Source of the DNA: Acetobacterium woodii DSM 1030
Lineage (GTDB): Bacteria > Bacillota > Clostridia > Eubacteriales > Eubacteriaceae
Assembly (NCBI RefSeq): GCF_000247605.1
Contig: NC_016894.1
Span: forward strand, 3,647,732 to 3,711,731
Length of the DNA: 64,000 bases
Direction of reading: 5' to 3'
The notes under the pieces were generated by a model, which was not told the origin of the DNA, did not search any database, and saw only the letters and a program-made list of their open reading frames with translations. Shown here one piece after another: positions 24,751 through 33,901 of the stretch; within the stretch, counting starts at the first letter, position 1, and each line of letters opens with the position of its first letter. A program made the translations under genes and the position numbers.

Positions 24751-25365
24751 ATGGCTGAAAATAAACCGGTGCGTAAACCACAACAAAAAAGAAGTATCGA
24801 AACCAAAGAAAAAATTCTTAGTGCTGCCTATGCGCTTTTTTGCGAAAAAGGTTATTTCAGTACTACGACCAATGAAATTGCCAAGGTTGCCAAAGTTTCG
24901 ATTGGCAGTCTTTATGCTTATTACAAAGATAAAGACACCATCCTGCTGGATATCTTAGAACGATATAACCAATCTTTCCTCAAAGTTCATCAAGACTTAT
25001 CCGCCGAAATCGAGCTTTATAAAAACGATCCTAAAAAATGGCTTCGTCTTTTGATCGAAAACTTAATTGAAGTGCATCAAACCTCAAAAGCCCTGAATCG
25101 CGAAATGGAAATTCTTTGTTTCACCATGCCCCAAGTTGCGGCAGCTGTGGCAAAGCAACGAGAAAAAACATGGCAAACCACGCTCGACAGTTTTCATTCA
25201 TCCAGTCAATACATCACTGCCAAAGACCCCGAAGCCGCCGCGATCATTGCTTTTAATTTAATCAGTTCAATTGTTGATCAAATTGTCTTTTTCAAAAATG
25301 AAATTGATGAAGAACGTATTTTGCAGACCGGCATTGATACGGTTTATCACCTATTAATGTGCTAA
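24751..25365 (+). CDS. TetR/AcrR family regulator
   Basis: Repressor of 204 residues. The N-terminal HTH (about 18-65) contains TTNEIAKVAKVSIGSLYAYY; the C-terminal helical ligand domain follows. AAGGAG precedes the ATG. It is divergent from the DHA2 exporter with two matching palindromes between, so it most likely represses the exporter and itself. A bidirectional terminator follows. Confidence 0.93.
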   Translation: MAENKPVRKPQQKRSIETKEKILSAAYALFCEKGYFSTTTNEIAKVAKVSIGSLYAYYKDKDTILLDILERYNQSFLKVHQDLSAEIELYKNDPKKWLRLLIENLIEVHQTSKALNREMEILCFTMPQVAAAVAKQREKTWQTTLDSFHSSSQYITAKDPEAAAIIAFNLISSIVDQIVFFKNEIDEERILQTGIDTVYHLLMC

Positions 25366-25386
25366 CGATCAGGAGCAACGTTAAAA

Positions 25387-25426
25387 AAACGCAATGAATG
25401 ATTTTAACATCACCTTCATTGCGTTT
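25387..25426. terminator. Bidirectional terminator between TetR and response regulator genes
   Basis: Perfect 12 bp stem AAACGCAATGAA / TTCATTGCGTTT with a 16 nt loop and T/A runs on both sides. Confidence 0.8.
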
Positions 25427-25454
25427 CTTTATTCGTATCTTTTTGATTAACCGC

Positions 25455-26084
25455 TTATCTTCTGCCGGTCAAATAATAAATGGCCATTTGGGTCCGATGC
25501 GAAAGATTGCCTTTATCCAAAATGACACTGATATAATTTTTAACGGTACCTTCGCTTAAAAAAAGTTTTTCCGCGATTTCTTTATTGGATAAGCCTTCGG
25601 CCACTGCTTCGATGATCCCGAGCTCTCTGGCCGTAAACAAACTACGATCAAAATCACTGCTGCATTTCGTTTCCGGCTCGGTAAACTTATCGAGCACCTG
25701 GCTATCCAGAAAATGAACACCATGATAAACCGATTTAATACTCTGCTTTAATTGTTCCGGCGTATGATTTTTTATCAGATATCCGTCAGCACCATTTTTC
25801 ATCGCTTTTTCCACCAGTTCCCGGTCATCAAAGGTGGTTAGAATCAACACTTTCCCCAAGCCGCAGTCAACAATTTCTTTGGTCGCTTCAATCCCGTCCA
25901 TTTCCGGCATCTGGATATCCATCAAAAAAACATCGGGTTTTTCCTGCCGTGCGAATGCCAGCGCTTCACGACCGTTTTTAGCACAGCCGATTACCTCGAA
26001 TTCTTCATCAACACTCAAAATAATACCCATACCATCTCTGACAAAATCTGAATCATCGGCAATAATCACTTTTATTTTATCCAT
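25455..26084 (-). CDS. NarL/FixJ-type response regulator
   Basis: Response regulator of 209 residues. The receiver domain (1-118) shows the acidic pair DDSD, the phospho-acceptor Asp in FLMDIQMPEMDG and the conserved Thr/Lys region LTTFDD...LIKN. The LuxR-type HTH (about 145-205) has LGIIEAVAEGLSNKEIAEKL and GTVKNYISVIL. It follows the kinase gene by 14 nt and completes a five-gene unit with an ABC-2 exporter, like LiaRS or DesKR-type systems that respond to membrane stress. Confidence 0.93.
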   Translation of the reverse strand: MDKIKVIIADDSDFVRDGMGIILSVDEEFEVIGCAKNGREALAFARQEKPDVFLMDIQMPEMDGIEATKEIVDCGLGKVLILTTFDDRELVEKAMKNGADGYLIKNHTPEQLKQSIKSVYHGVHFLDSQVLDKFTEPETKCSSDFDRSLFTARELGIIEAVAEGLSNKEIAEKLFLSEGTVKNYISVILDKGNLSHRTQMAIYYLTGRR

Positions 26085-26098
26085 CCTGATTTCCTCTC

Positions 26099-27232
26099 CT
26101 AAAGCGATGTAAGCGGGAAAATCATATTAATATGAAACCCGTTTTGACCGTCTATGTCAATCAATCCATTTACTTTGGCGGTCCGGTTTTTCATGCCCTG
26201 AAGCCCCATTCCAAGCGTAATTTTTTCGCAGCTTAAGCCATTATTATCGATGCTGCAGCGAATTACTTTGTTCATCACAACAATTTCAATCGTCAGTTTA
26301 GAACATTGGGCATATTTTAAGGCGTTAGAAATGGCTTCAATTGAATTATCCAAAATGACTTCCCAGATTGGCTCGGGGATTGCTTTATCTTCTCCTTGCA
26401 GATTGATGGTAGCCTGAATGCCATATTTGGCCCGGCATTCTTCACACAAACCATGTAGCTGTAATAATGTCGCTTGCTTGCGATCGGGTTTTTCTTTGCG
26501 TAAAATGAAGCGAATTTCATCCATGCTTTCCCTTAGCGCATTAATTACGGTCTGAATGATTCGACTGCTTTCTTGAGGTTTTTTATTCATTAACACTTTG
26601 CTGGCTTCCAATTGATAAATCGAACCATTAATGCTGTGTCCCAGTTTATCATGTAAAGCCTGATAGATCCTGGCCCGTTCTTCGAGCATCTGATTTTTAT
26701 AATGGAGACTGTTTTGAGCCAGTTTCTTTTTAAACAAAATATCCCGGTCCGAAATCGAATCCTTCAGTCTAAATTCTTCCCTCTCATAATTTTCAACTTT
26801 TTCTTTATAATCTTTGATCATTACATGATTTTGGAAATAAATCACACTGATAAAAATACTAATGATCAGATAGCTTGCTAAATCGGGTGGGTTAAAAAAA
26901 CTCCCGCCAAAGGCGATTCCGCCCACAACGATTGGTAATTTAAAATATGCTACAAGATCCAATGCCACGACCGGAATTAAATAAAAACCTTCCCCGCTTT
27001 GGGTAAATAAAATCAAAATGGCTAAGGCCGTTTCTCCCATTAAATATCCAATCCGGCCACGGTCTCCAAGTTCATAAAGTATTGATACAATCAGAAACAA
27101 TCCCAACCAAAAACACTCTAAACTCATCGCTTGGAGGGATTTTTCGCTGCTAATCATAAAATATGCTAACATGATCGTCAAGAAGATAAATTTTACGATT
27201 GAGAAATAGTTTTCTTTAATATTTTTATGCAT
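26099..27232 (-). CDS. Sensor histidine kinase, HisKA_3 family
   Basis: Membrane kinase of 377 residues. About five closely spaced helices fill residues 10-140 with hardly any extracellular loop, a layout typical of intramembrane-sensing kinases. The dimerisation helix holds the phospho-acceptor His in ALHDKLGHSING (about 197-208). The ATP-binding domain has an N-box NSIEAISNALKYAQ and a G-box GMGLQGMKNR. It pairs with the response regulator downstream and lies after the exporter genes, so it probably senses what the exporter handles. Confidence 0.92.
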   Translation of the reverse strand: MHKNIKENYFSIVKFIFLTIMLAYFMISSEKSLQAMSLECFWLGLFLIVSILYELGDRGRIGYLMGETALAILILFTQSGEGFYLIPVVALDLVAYFKLPIVVGGIAFGGSFFNPPDLASYLIISIFISVIYFQNHVMIKDYKEKVENYEREEFRLKDSISDRDILFKKKLAQNSLHYKNQMLEERARIYQALHDKLGHSINGSIYQLEASKVLMNKKPQESSRIIQTVINALRESMDEIRFILRKEKPDRKQATLLQLHGLCEECRAKYGIQATINLQGEDKAIPEPIWEVILDNSIEAISNALKYAQCSKLTIEIVVMNKVIRCSIDNNGLSCEKITLGMGLQGMKNRTAKVNGLIDIDGQNGFHINMIFPLTSL

Positions 27233-27307
27233 CGATCCAATTTCCCATCTCCAATTTAGTGTTATCGATATTCTATCATATTTCTAATTGCCATTATAGC
27301 CTAATTA

Positions 27308-28567
27308 TTAATTCTCCTTTTTGGCAATCAATATACCAATCGATGCACTTGCCATTAGCACAAATAAGCAACACGCAACAATCAACGTATACATTAGATA
27401 AACCCCACGCGCTCCGGTCATTAGCATTTCGGAGGCCAGAATCACCCAACGTTGGGGGATCAGCAGCGATGCTTTTAACCACCACTGAGCCGCATTCGAA
27501 ATAGGAAAATATAGTCCGGCCATAATATTTGATACAATCCAGATCCCAAAAACAGCGTAGGTTGCATTCATCGTATTACTTACCATGGTTCCAATAACCA
27601 CCGATAATGTGCTGATGCATAAACCCAAGCCAAAAACCAGAAACAAATAGCTGCTAAACGGAATCCCAAAATCAGTATTAACCAATATCGGAATAACCAT
27701 CGCCAAAATAGCCGTCTGAATAGCAACCGTCAAGACGATCATCGACATTTTGGCCAAAATATAGTTAAGCATACTGGCCTTTGACAAAAATATCCGGTTG
27801 TAGACCTTATTATTTCGTTCTTTTACTATTATATCTGCAATAAAAATTCCACAAAATAAAAAACCAATTGTTAACGCCGCAATAGAATAACCAATTCGGG
27901 TACTTTGCCGATTTTGCAAACTGGTTAAAGTGATGTTATTTCTAACTTCAACACTTTCAATTTGCTTACTCAGTTTGCCCACTTTCAGTTCACTCAACAG
28001 GGTATCCAGTGCTGATTTATCATAATCGGTTGATGCTGCCGCTTGCATCATAAAATTGAGATAGGTATTAACCTGACTATTGAGCAAGTCATTGCGGCCA
28101 TCATTGGTGATTTCCATTATTGACAAATCTCCCGTTCCGCCGGATAATAGCTTGGTTTCAAAATCTTCGGGAATATAAACCACCGCACCGATATTACTTT
28201 TTCCCGCACTGTCAATACTTTCGGCTCTGGCCGACTGCCGATCAACGCCTTCCCGGTTATAACGAAAAACTCGAAAGATGCCTGATCCCGCCAGTTCCTG
28301 GGCAATATAATCGGATAGTGTGGTATTGCTATTATCATAAATCTTGACCAACAGTTTCGTGTTTTCAATACTGGTAATATTTTGGGCCCGATCTTCAATA
28401 TTTTGAACCATATAAGAGCTATCATCTTTCATCGATACCGTATCACCCAATTGCAGCGAAAGCAGACCTGCCGACAGGATCGGCAGCAGAATTACCAGGC
28501 TTAGATACCCCTTATTTCTAAACAACAGTTTTAAATTTGCTTTGACCATCATAAAAAAGCCCTTCAT
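27308..28567 (-). CDS. ABC-2 exporter permease with large external domain
   Basis: Permease of 419 residues: an N-terminal helix (about 20-38), an extracytoplasmic domain of about 190 residues, and six helices in the C-terminal half. It resembles YhgE/NatB-type ABC-2 permeases. GGAGG lies 6 nt before the ATG; the gene begins 1 nt past the stop of the previous permease. It is third in the ATPase-permease-permease-kinase-regulator cluster. Confidence 0.9.
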   Translation of the reverse strand: MKGFFMMVKANLKLLFRNKGYLSLVILLPILSAGLLSLQLGDTVSMKDDSSYMVQNIEDRAQNITSIENTKLLVKIYDNSNTTLSDYIAQELAGSGIFRVFRYNREGVDRQSARAESIDSAGKSNIGAVVYIPEDFETKLLSGGTGDLSIMEITNDGRNDLLNSQVNTYLNFMMQAAASTDYDKSALDTLLSELKVGKLSKQIESVEVRNNITLTSLQNRQSTRIGYSIAALTIGFLFCGIFIADIIVKERNNKVYNRIFLSKASMLNYILAKMSMIVLTVAIQTAILAMVIPILVNTDFGIPFSSYLFLVFGLGLCISTLSVVIGTMVSNTMNATYAVFGIWIVSNIMAGLYFPISNAAQWWLKASLLIPQRWVILASEMLMTGARGVYLMYTLIVACCLFVLMASASIGILIAKKEN

Positions 28568-28568
28568 A

Positions 28569-29681
28569 TCATTCCTCCACTTTGCGGTTTATTAAAATAC
28601 TGCCTAATATTCCAAAAACCAAAATCAAGGCAATCAGATAGAACAGGCAGATTCCGGTATAATCACTATATCCTTTTGTCGAAAACTCCACCAAGGTTCG
28701 GTTTACATAATAAATAGGCGACGCTTTCATCAACATGATCGGAAAGTCTTCGTACATATAAGGATCAAAGGAACCGCCAAAAAATCCCAGCATCCAAGTC
28801 AATGAAAAACCTACCACTATACTGATCACTACTTTGCTGAATAATTGATAAAGAAAAATCCCGATTGCCGCGGCCGCCATGGTTGAAAGCAATATGATTG
28901 CTGCTGAAACGGGAATTTGTCCCCAATGAACATTAAATAACAAGGCCGATATTATCCAGACCAGACCCATTTCAATAAAGGTCACCAGAAAACAAGGCAC
29001 AAATTTTGCCAGATAAAGTTGTCTTTTGGTCATTTGTGACACCCGCATTCGTTGCGGTATCGCGTTTTTTCGCTCACTGGAAATCACTGCAGCCAGCGGC
29101 ATCATGCCGCAAAAGCTCCAAAAAATAATGTAGATAATGCCATAATAATCAGTTGATGTTGGCGTCGGTTCGACCGCCAATACTTCGCGAGAAACCATTT
29201 GGCGATCCGATTGTAACGTTTTAATCGCACTTTTACCTTGGGCGAGCTGGGCTTTTACCAAGACGGCATTGGCATCGACCTGATAAAAAAAACTGTCAAA
29301 AATACTTTCTGACACCAATGCTTCGGCCTGCTTATCACTTGACTGATACAACGTATACTTATTATCCTGAATATCGATAAAAACTGTTACCGTGCCCGTT
29401 TTAATCAGCTTTTCAATATCACCTTCCGGGTATTCGATAAGGGTTACATCGTTCTCGGCGCTTACTTCTTTCAGTTCCGGTAAAAACGCCAAATAAGCGC
29501 TATCGGTCGTGATCCGGTACCCCACCGTAAAGGGATCAATCTCCCGGGCTGACGCCATCATATCTTTAAAGGCCGTCGACAATAACGCAATCACAATTAA
29601 CGGCATAACAACCATCAACAGCAAAAAAGCCTTGCTGCGAAACATCAATTTCATGTTGTTTTTAATCAATATCAGCGGCAT
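28569..29681 (-). CDS. ABC-2 exporter permease
   Basis: Permease of 370 residues with the same topology as its downstream neighbour: one helix (about 15-33), an external domain (about 40-180) and about six C-terminal helices. The start at 29681 is 1 nt beyond the ATPase stop codon and has GAGGGAGAGA upstream; an earlier in-frame start would overlap the ATPase gene. It forms a heterodimer with the next permease. Confidence 0.9.
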   Translation of the reverse strand: MPLILIKNNMKLMFRSKAFLLLMVVMPLIVIALLSTAFKDMMASAREIDPFTVGYRITTDSAYLAFLPELKEVSAENDVTLIEYPEGDIEKLIKTGTVTVFIDIQDNKYTLYQSSDKQAEALVSESIFDSFFYQVDANAVLVKAQLAQGKSAIKTLQSDRQMVSREVLAVEPTPTSTDYYGIIYIIFWSFCGMMPLAAVISSERKNAIPQRMRVSQMTKRQLYLAKFVPCFLVTFIEMGLVWIISALLFNVHWGQIPVSAAIILLSTMAAAAIGIFLYQLFSKVVISIVVGFSLTWMLGFFGGSFDPYMYEDFPIMLMKASPIYYVNRTLVEFSTKGYSDYTGICLFYLIALILVFGILGSILINRKVEE

Positions 29682-29682
29682 C

Positions 29683-30456
29683 TCAGATCTCTCCCTCGGC
29701 AAAGTCGCGCAATTTCTTACCCGTTAAAGTCAAGAAAACTTCTTCCAGGCTCATCGTTGAATCTTCTGCTGCTGTCACTAACTCGGTTAATTCTTTTTTG
29801 GTGCCGATGGCTATGATTTTGCCATTATCCATAATCGCAATGCGGCTGCAAATCGCTTCGATTTCTTCCATATAATGGCTGGTATAAATGATGGTGGACC
29901 CTTGGTCATTGGCATATTTTATTTTTTCCAGAATAAAATTTCGGGATTGGGGATCAATCCCCACCGTCGGTTCATCAAATATCAGAAGCTCAGGATGATG
30001 ACCAATCGCACAGGCAATGTTTAATCGGCGTTTCATCCCACCCGAAAAGTTTTTGGTGAACACATTGCGTTTATCATTTAAACCAACAAATTCTAAAGAG
30101 TTCGTTATTGCTTTTTTGAGTTCTTTTCCTTTTATTCCATAAAGCGAAGTGAACAGCTCCACATTTTCCCAGGCTTTCAAATTACCATGAATCGCCAATT
30201 CCTGCGGAATATAACCAAGTCTCGCTTTGGCTTCTTTCATGTCGGTTTGGGTATCTTTGCCAAACAGCCTGATTTTACCAGTTGTTGGTTTTACTAGCGA
30301 GCAGATCATATTCATCGTGGTGCTCTTGCCGGCTCCGTTTGGCCCCAGCAAGCCAAAAATTTCACCCTGCCGAATTTCCAGCGAAACATGATCCACCACC
30401 GCTTTGCCATCGTATTTTTTAGTCAACCCTTCCAGTTTTACAATTGCCTCTTTCAT
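29683..30456 (-). CDS. ABC-2 exporter ATP-binding protein
   Basis: ATPase of 257 residues. Walker A GPNGAGKST, signature FSGGMKRR, Walker B LLIFDEPTVGID and the H-loop TSHYMEEIE are present. AAAGGA precedes the ATG at 30456; an upstream start at 30492 has no ribosome site. It closely resembles the ATPase at 14.9-15.8 kb (same signature and AIHGNLKA/AIYEDLSA region), but lacks the longer C-terminal extension. It leads the exporter and two-component cluster. Confidence 0.92.
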   Translation of the reverse strand: MKEAIVKLEGLTKKYDGKAVVDHVSLEIRQGEIFGLLGPNGAGKSTTMNMICSLVKPTTGKIRLFGKDTQTDMKEAKARLGYIPQELAIHGNLKAWENVELFTSLYGIKGKELKKAITNSLEFVGLNDKRNVFTKNFSGGMKRRLNIACAIGHHPELLIFDEPTVGIDPQSRNFILEKIKYANDQGSTIIYTSHYMEEIEAICSRIAIMDNGKIIAIGTKKELTELVTAAEDSTMSLEEVFLTLTGKKLRDFAEGEI

Positions 30457-30576
30457 TGGTGTTCCTTTCTGTATTACACTTGTTTTATTCACATCTGCTT
30501 ATTTTATCAATCATTGATATCTTAAGTACTAAGATATCATTTTAGCCGGTTTTCACCCAGTGCAAAAAGCAATAAA

Positions 30577-30800
30577 AGGTTATGACTTTCGTCATAACCT
30601 GAGTTTGTCGATGAAATACCGTACCGACCAATTGTTAATCTGTTGCATGCGCGCAATTCGTACAGTTACAATCAAAAATTTAGCTAAAGATAACCTTTTC
30701 GCCGTAACTGTTCGCCTTGAGGCACGCACCATGATCGAACAATTGTCGGTACTACGTTATCATTTTTGACAATCTGAAATTATACCTTTCATCATAACCT
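30577..30800 (-). repeat. Terminator-inserted foldback element, family 1, copy A
   Basis: A non-coding element of 176 bp (30601-30776) lies between two copies of a 24 bp hairpin (30577-30600 and 30777-30800, 19 of 24 identical). The left copy is a perfect 10 bp stem with GAAA loop and T run on the minus strand, so it is the terminator of the upstream XRE gene. The element's own halves pair over about 50 bp (GTACCGACCAATTGTT with AACAATTGTCGGTAC, and ACAGTTAC with GTAACTGT). It is about 90% identical to copy B at 51.5 kb. The stretch 30457-30860 holds nothing else I recognise. Confidence 0.85.
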
Positions 30801-30860
30801 TAAACTTTTATCAGAAATCTCCCCCATACCAGCCATCAGTGCTTGGGTGATAAACACGTA

Positions 30861-31901
30861 TTAACGATCTAATGTTTTAAGAATCGTTTTAAAGCGCGGT
30901 TCCCCTTTAAGGAAGGCACTTTTATCATCATTTTCCAACCCTCTTTTTAGCATCGATTTTACCATGTCGTAATCAGATGATTGAGGTTCTTTAAATTTAA
31001 TATGGGTGTACAAATCCGATTTTCTAAAATCTGAAATCGTTTCTATTTTCGCAACCATTTGTTCTAAAATTTCGAGACTTTTCTCTACTTCTCGACGTTC
31101 AATTGCAAGAAACAGTTCTGCTGTGCTTTCACTATATGCCCCTAAATCAAATAATCGAACGACTTCTTTTCCTAAATCAACATATTTTTTTGTTTTATTA
31201 AACGCCTCTTCCTGAACTAATAATCGGATAATCAGTTGGATAATACTCACTAACTCATTAGCGTTTTTTAATAACATCTGCTCATAGATTTGATAAGCTT
31301 CTTCGTTTTTACCCTGATCTTTAAAAAGTGTCGCTTGCATAAACTGTTTATCATAACCGGCTGGTGGAATACGGTCAATCAATTGTTGTGCTTTTTCAAA
31401 TTCTTGCTTTTTTATATATTTTGACCCTAATAATGTCGTCGCCATGGCTGCAATTTCTGGTTTCTCACTGGTGGCTATTAATTCATACCAGAGCAAAATC
31501 TGCGCCTCATATCCCTCGTGATTTTCCACATCCTGAGTAAGAAAGCAATCTAAAATACTTGTAATCGAAAGAATGAGTCGCTCACAAGTAGCATGTTCCT
31601 TAATCAGCTCGGCACCTTGTTCATAGGCCTTTTGATACCCCTCTGTTTGAGCCATCTTTGCTATTTTGTCGACCAATAGGTCAATTTCTTTATCCGTTAA
31701 TGCTTCATTGAAAGACAATAATGTATCGACATTAATTTTCAAAACACGGGCGAGTGGTGATAACAACGTAATATCTGGATATGAAATGCCATTCTCCCAT
31801 TTGTTTACCGCTGGTGCTGACACCCCCAGACAAATTGCAAGCTGTTCCTGCGTAAGATTTGCTTCTTTTCGATATTTTCGTATTACTTTGTTGATGTTCA
31901 T
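30861..31901 (-). CDS. XRE family regulator with helical repeat region
   Basis: Regulator of 346 residues: HTH_3 at about 6-60 (LTQEQLAICLGVSAPAVNKW) and a TPR-like helical C-terminus (about 80-330; EEAYQIYEQMLLKNANELVS). The layout matches the XRE protein at 3.9-5.0 kb. GGAG precedes the ATG. Its promoter (31948-31976) contains a strong dyad, suggesting autoregulation. An ABC exporter lies just upstream on the same strand. Its terminator has been split by a foldback element. Confidence 0.9.
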   Translation of the reverse strand: MNINKVIRKYRKEANLTQEQLAICLGVSAPAVNKWENGISYPDITLLSPLARVLKINVDTLLSFNEALTDKEIDLLVDKIAKMAQTEGYQKAYEQGAELIKEHATCERLILSITSILDCFLTQDVENHEGYEAQILLWYELIATSEKPEIAAMATTLLGSKYIKKQEFEKAQQLIDRIPPAGYDKQFMQATLFKDQGKNEEAYQIYEQMLLKNANELVSIIQLIIRLLVQEEAFNKTKKYVDLGKEVVRLFDLGAYSESTAELFLAIERREVEKSLEILEQMVAKIETISDFRKSDLYTHIKFKEPQSSDYDMVKSMLKRGLENDDKSAFLKGEPRFKTILKTLDR

Positions 31902-31983
31902 GCGTCACTTCTCCAATCTGAAACTGCACTTGATTCTTGTTAACCCTAGCATAGCAAAAATTCTAGGGTCTCACAAGTGACGC
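31902..31983 (-). promoter_or_regulatory. XRE promoter with nested inverted repeats
   Basis: On the minus strand TTGTGA (31976-31971), a 17 nt spacer and TATGCT (31953-31948) form the promoter. ACCCTAG/CTAGGGT (31943-31949 and 31963-31969) covers the -10 region and spacer. An outer perfect 9 bp repeat GCGTCACTT/AAGTGACGC (31902-31910 and 31975-31983) brackets the whole region. Confidence 0.6.
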
Positions 31984-32085
31984 GTTGTCATGATTCGTTT
32001 TGCATAATTAACCAGCAGTTATGTTTTTGTCAGGCGGTTGTCTTCACTATAATGAAAGAAGTAGCATTAAATACTCCATATCGTT

Positions 32086-32862
32086 TTAGTCTCCGTAATT
32101 ATACTCATCTTGATTTTCAAACGTAAAATAAGCGATTGTAATCATTACAACAACGGCAATGGTGAATCCCATACTGGCAATCATCCAACTTTCAGTATTT
32201 TCGGGTTTTGAAAGGGTCTCCATCATAATCCCCGGAGAAATTAGACTGATCTCATCAATGACTTTTTTCGAAAGCTTCAGCGCATTTCCGATTCCCTCAA
32301 CAATCATTACAAAAAAACGTGGCATCAAGATTAAACCACTCGCCATACTCCAGATCATCGCCGCTTTTGAAGAACGTGCCAAAACCGAAATCATTACGCC
32401 CATTGCGGCGAATACCATAATATATCCCCATAACGGAAGCAGATATTTAAGCACTGTTAAAGCCATATTCACGTCACTTAACGTCGCTATAATCACGGTG
32501 ATTGGAATAAGATAAATAAACGATAATAATAAAGAATTGACTACGATCGTGATCAGTTTGGCACGAAACACCTGACCTTTAGTGACGCCAGAACACAAGA
32601 TGCAGTCCAAAACATTATGTTCCCGATCCGCCGCGACCAAATCAAAATATACCGACATTACTGCCCATGCGCCAAAAATGATTTGTGGTAAAAATATCGC
32701 CATAAATTCAACATGGTTGTGTTCTACCAACTCAACGTAGCCATTGGAAGTAAAAAAGAAAAATACGGCGATGGCCGCCAGTGCGATCCAAATAACAAAC
32801 GTCCTTAAACTCAAGGTGCGTTTGAGATCACGGCAAGTTAAGACAAAAATAATATGATTCAT
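32086..32862 (-). CDS. ABC transporter permease (NosY-like)
   Basis: Membrane protein of 258 residues with six helices and the VSVYFDLVAADREHNVLD type loop of ABC-2 permeases that resemble NosY. It overlaps the ATPase stop codon (TAATG) and has AAGGAGG upstream, so translation is coupled. Transported substrate unknown. Confidence 0.88.
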   Translation of the reverse strand: MNHIIFVLTCRDLKRTLSLRTFVIWIALAAIAVFFFFTSNGYVELVEHNHVEFMAIFLPQIIFGAWAVMSVYFDLVAADREHNVLDCILCSGVTKGQVFRAKLITIVVNSLLLSFIYLIPITVIIATLSDVNMALTVLKYLLPLWGYIMVFAAMGVMISVLARSSKAAMIWSMASGLILMPRFFVMIVEGIGNALKLSKKVIDEISLISPGIMMETLSKPENTESWMIASMGFTIAVVVMITIAYFTFENQDEYNYGD

Positions 32863-33722
32863 TACTGTCCCTCCTTTTCGCCCATACGCAACTGTTGATG
32901 TATGACATTTTTGACTTTGGAGAGCGAGACTTCAAATATATCAACAGCATTAAATGTGAGCATTTTTATCAATTCGGCTACCCCATTTTGATCTGTTTTT
33001 ACGTGAACAATCATGCGATCATCACTGGCACTCAACTCAAATTGCGCTGTCAAACGCTCTAACAATGCCTCTTCAATGGGACTTGTTTTCACGATATAAC
33101 TGCTTTCCAGCTCCTGATTATAGATCAGCTTACCGCTTTCCATAATCACAACATTAGTACAAACTATATCCATATCCTGCAGAATATGTGAAGATATCAC
33201 CATGCTTTTGCCGTTGTTACGAATTTCTTTTAGCAGTTTGCCCATCTCATAAGTAGCGCCCGGATCTAACCCTGCCGTTGGTTCATCCAAAATATATAAG
33301 TCCGGATCGCCAATCATAGCAATCACCATTTGCAATTTCTTTTGTTGCCCTGGTGAAAGATGCTTGACCTTTTTGGCGGTATCCAATTCCAACTTCTTGC
33401 AAAGTTTTAAGCCTTCGACATTTTCTTTTTTTCTCAATGCCGAAAAAAATGAAACCGTACCGGCAACAGTTTGGCGGTCATCAAATCGACAGCTTTGGGG
33501 CATATAACCAATATATGGCGTTTCCGTATGTAGTGAAATATTGCCTTCCGTTGGTTTCATCAACCCCGTGATCAAACGTAGTAAGGTGGTCTTTCCCGCC
33601 CCGTTTTGACCAACCAAACCGTATACTGAACCTTTTTCAATCACAAAATTGATATTCTTGAGAACTTCCGTTTTACCAAAATCCTTTTTTATCTGCTCCA
33701 AACATAAAACATCAATCGCCAA
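32862..33722 (-). CDS. ABC transporter ATP-binding protein (NosF-like)
   Basis: ATPase of 287 residues. Walker A GQNGAGKTT, signature LSPGQQKK (variant of LSGGQ), Walker B LYILDEPTAGLDP and H-loop SSHIL are visible. The signature variant LSPGQ is typical of NosF-like ATPases. The start is taken as the TTG at 33722, which has AAAGGAGG 7 nt upstream; a longer frame to 33743 would include that ribosome site. A two-gene operon with the permease. Confidence 0.9.
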   Translation of the reverse strand: MAIDVLCLEQIKKDFGKTEVLKNINFVIEKGSVYGLVGQNGAGKTTLLRLITGLMKPTEGNISLHTETPYIGYMPQSCRFDDRQTVAGTVSFFSALRKKENVEGLKLCKKLELDTAKKVKHLSPGQQKKLQMVIAMIGDPDLYILDEPTAGLDPGATYEMGKLLKEIRNNGKSMVISSHILQDMDIVCTNVVIMESGKLIYNQELESSYIVKTSPIEEALLERLTAQFELSASDDRMIVHVKTDQNGVAELIKMLTFNAVDIFEVSLSKVKNVIHQQLRMGEKEGQ

Positions 33723-33862
33723 TGTCTTTCCTCCTTTTACCAAACAAATATTAGCTTCTTAAAAGGTAGTCGTCAGTCAAACAAAAATCATTCTTTTTTT
33801 AAGTGTTTACTTTTAAATCGATTTTACCTCGCCCTTTCAGGCCATTCATCCTCTCCGCAACT

Positions 33863-33901
33863 AAAAAAAGATCAGGTTACAATTTTCATCATAACCTGAT
33901 C
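33863..33901 (-). terminator. Terminator of the acetyltransferase operon
   Basis: Perfect 10 bp stem GATCAGGTTA / TAACCTGATC with a 12 nt loop and seven T on the minus strand. The stop codon of the acetyltransferase lies in the loop. The stem resembles the hairpin flanking the foldback element at 30.6 kb. Confidence 0.9.

Noticed and set aside
30560-30769. Small open frame across the repeat at 30.6 kb
   Set aside because: It starts in the flanking hairpin and covers a non-coding foldback element; copy B does not keep the frame.
30577-30800. Integron attC site or CRISPR-like repeat
   Set aside because: The element is a single long foldback with flanking duplications; there is no integrase, array spacing or cas gene.
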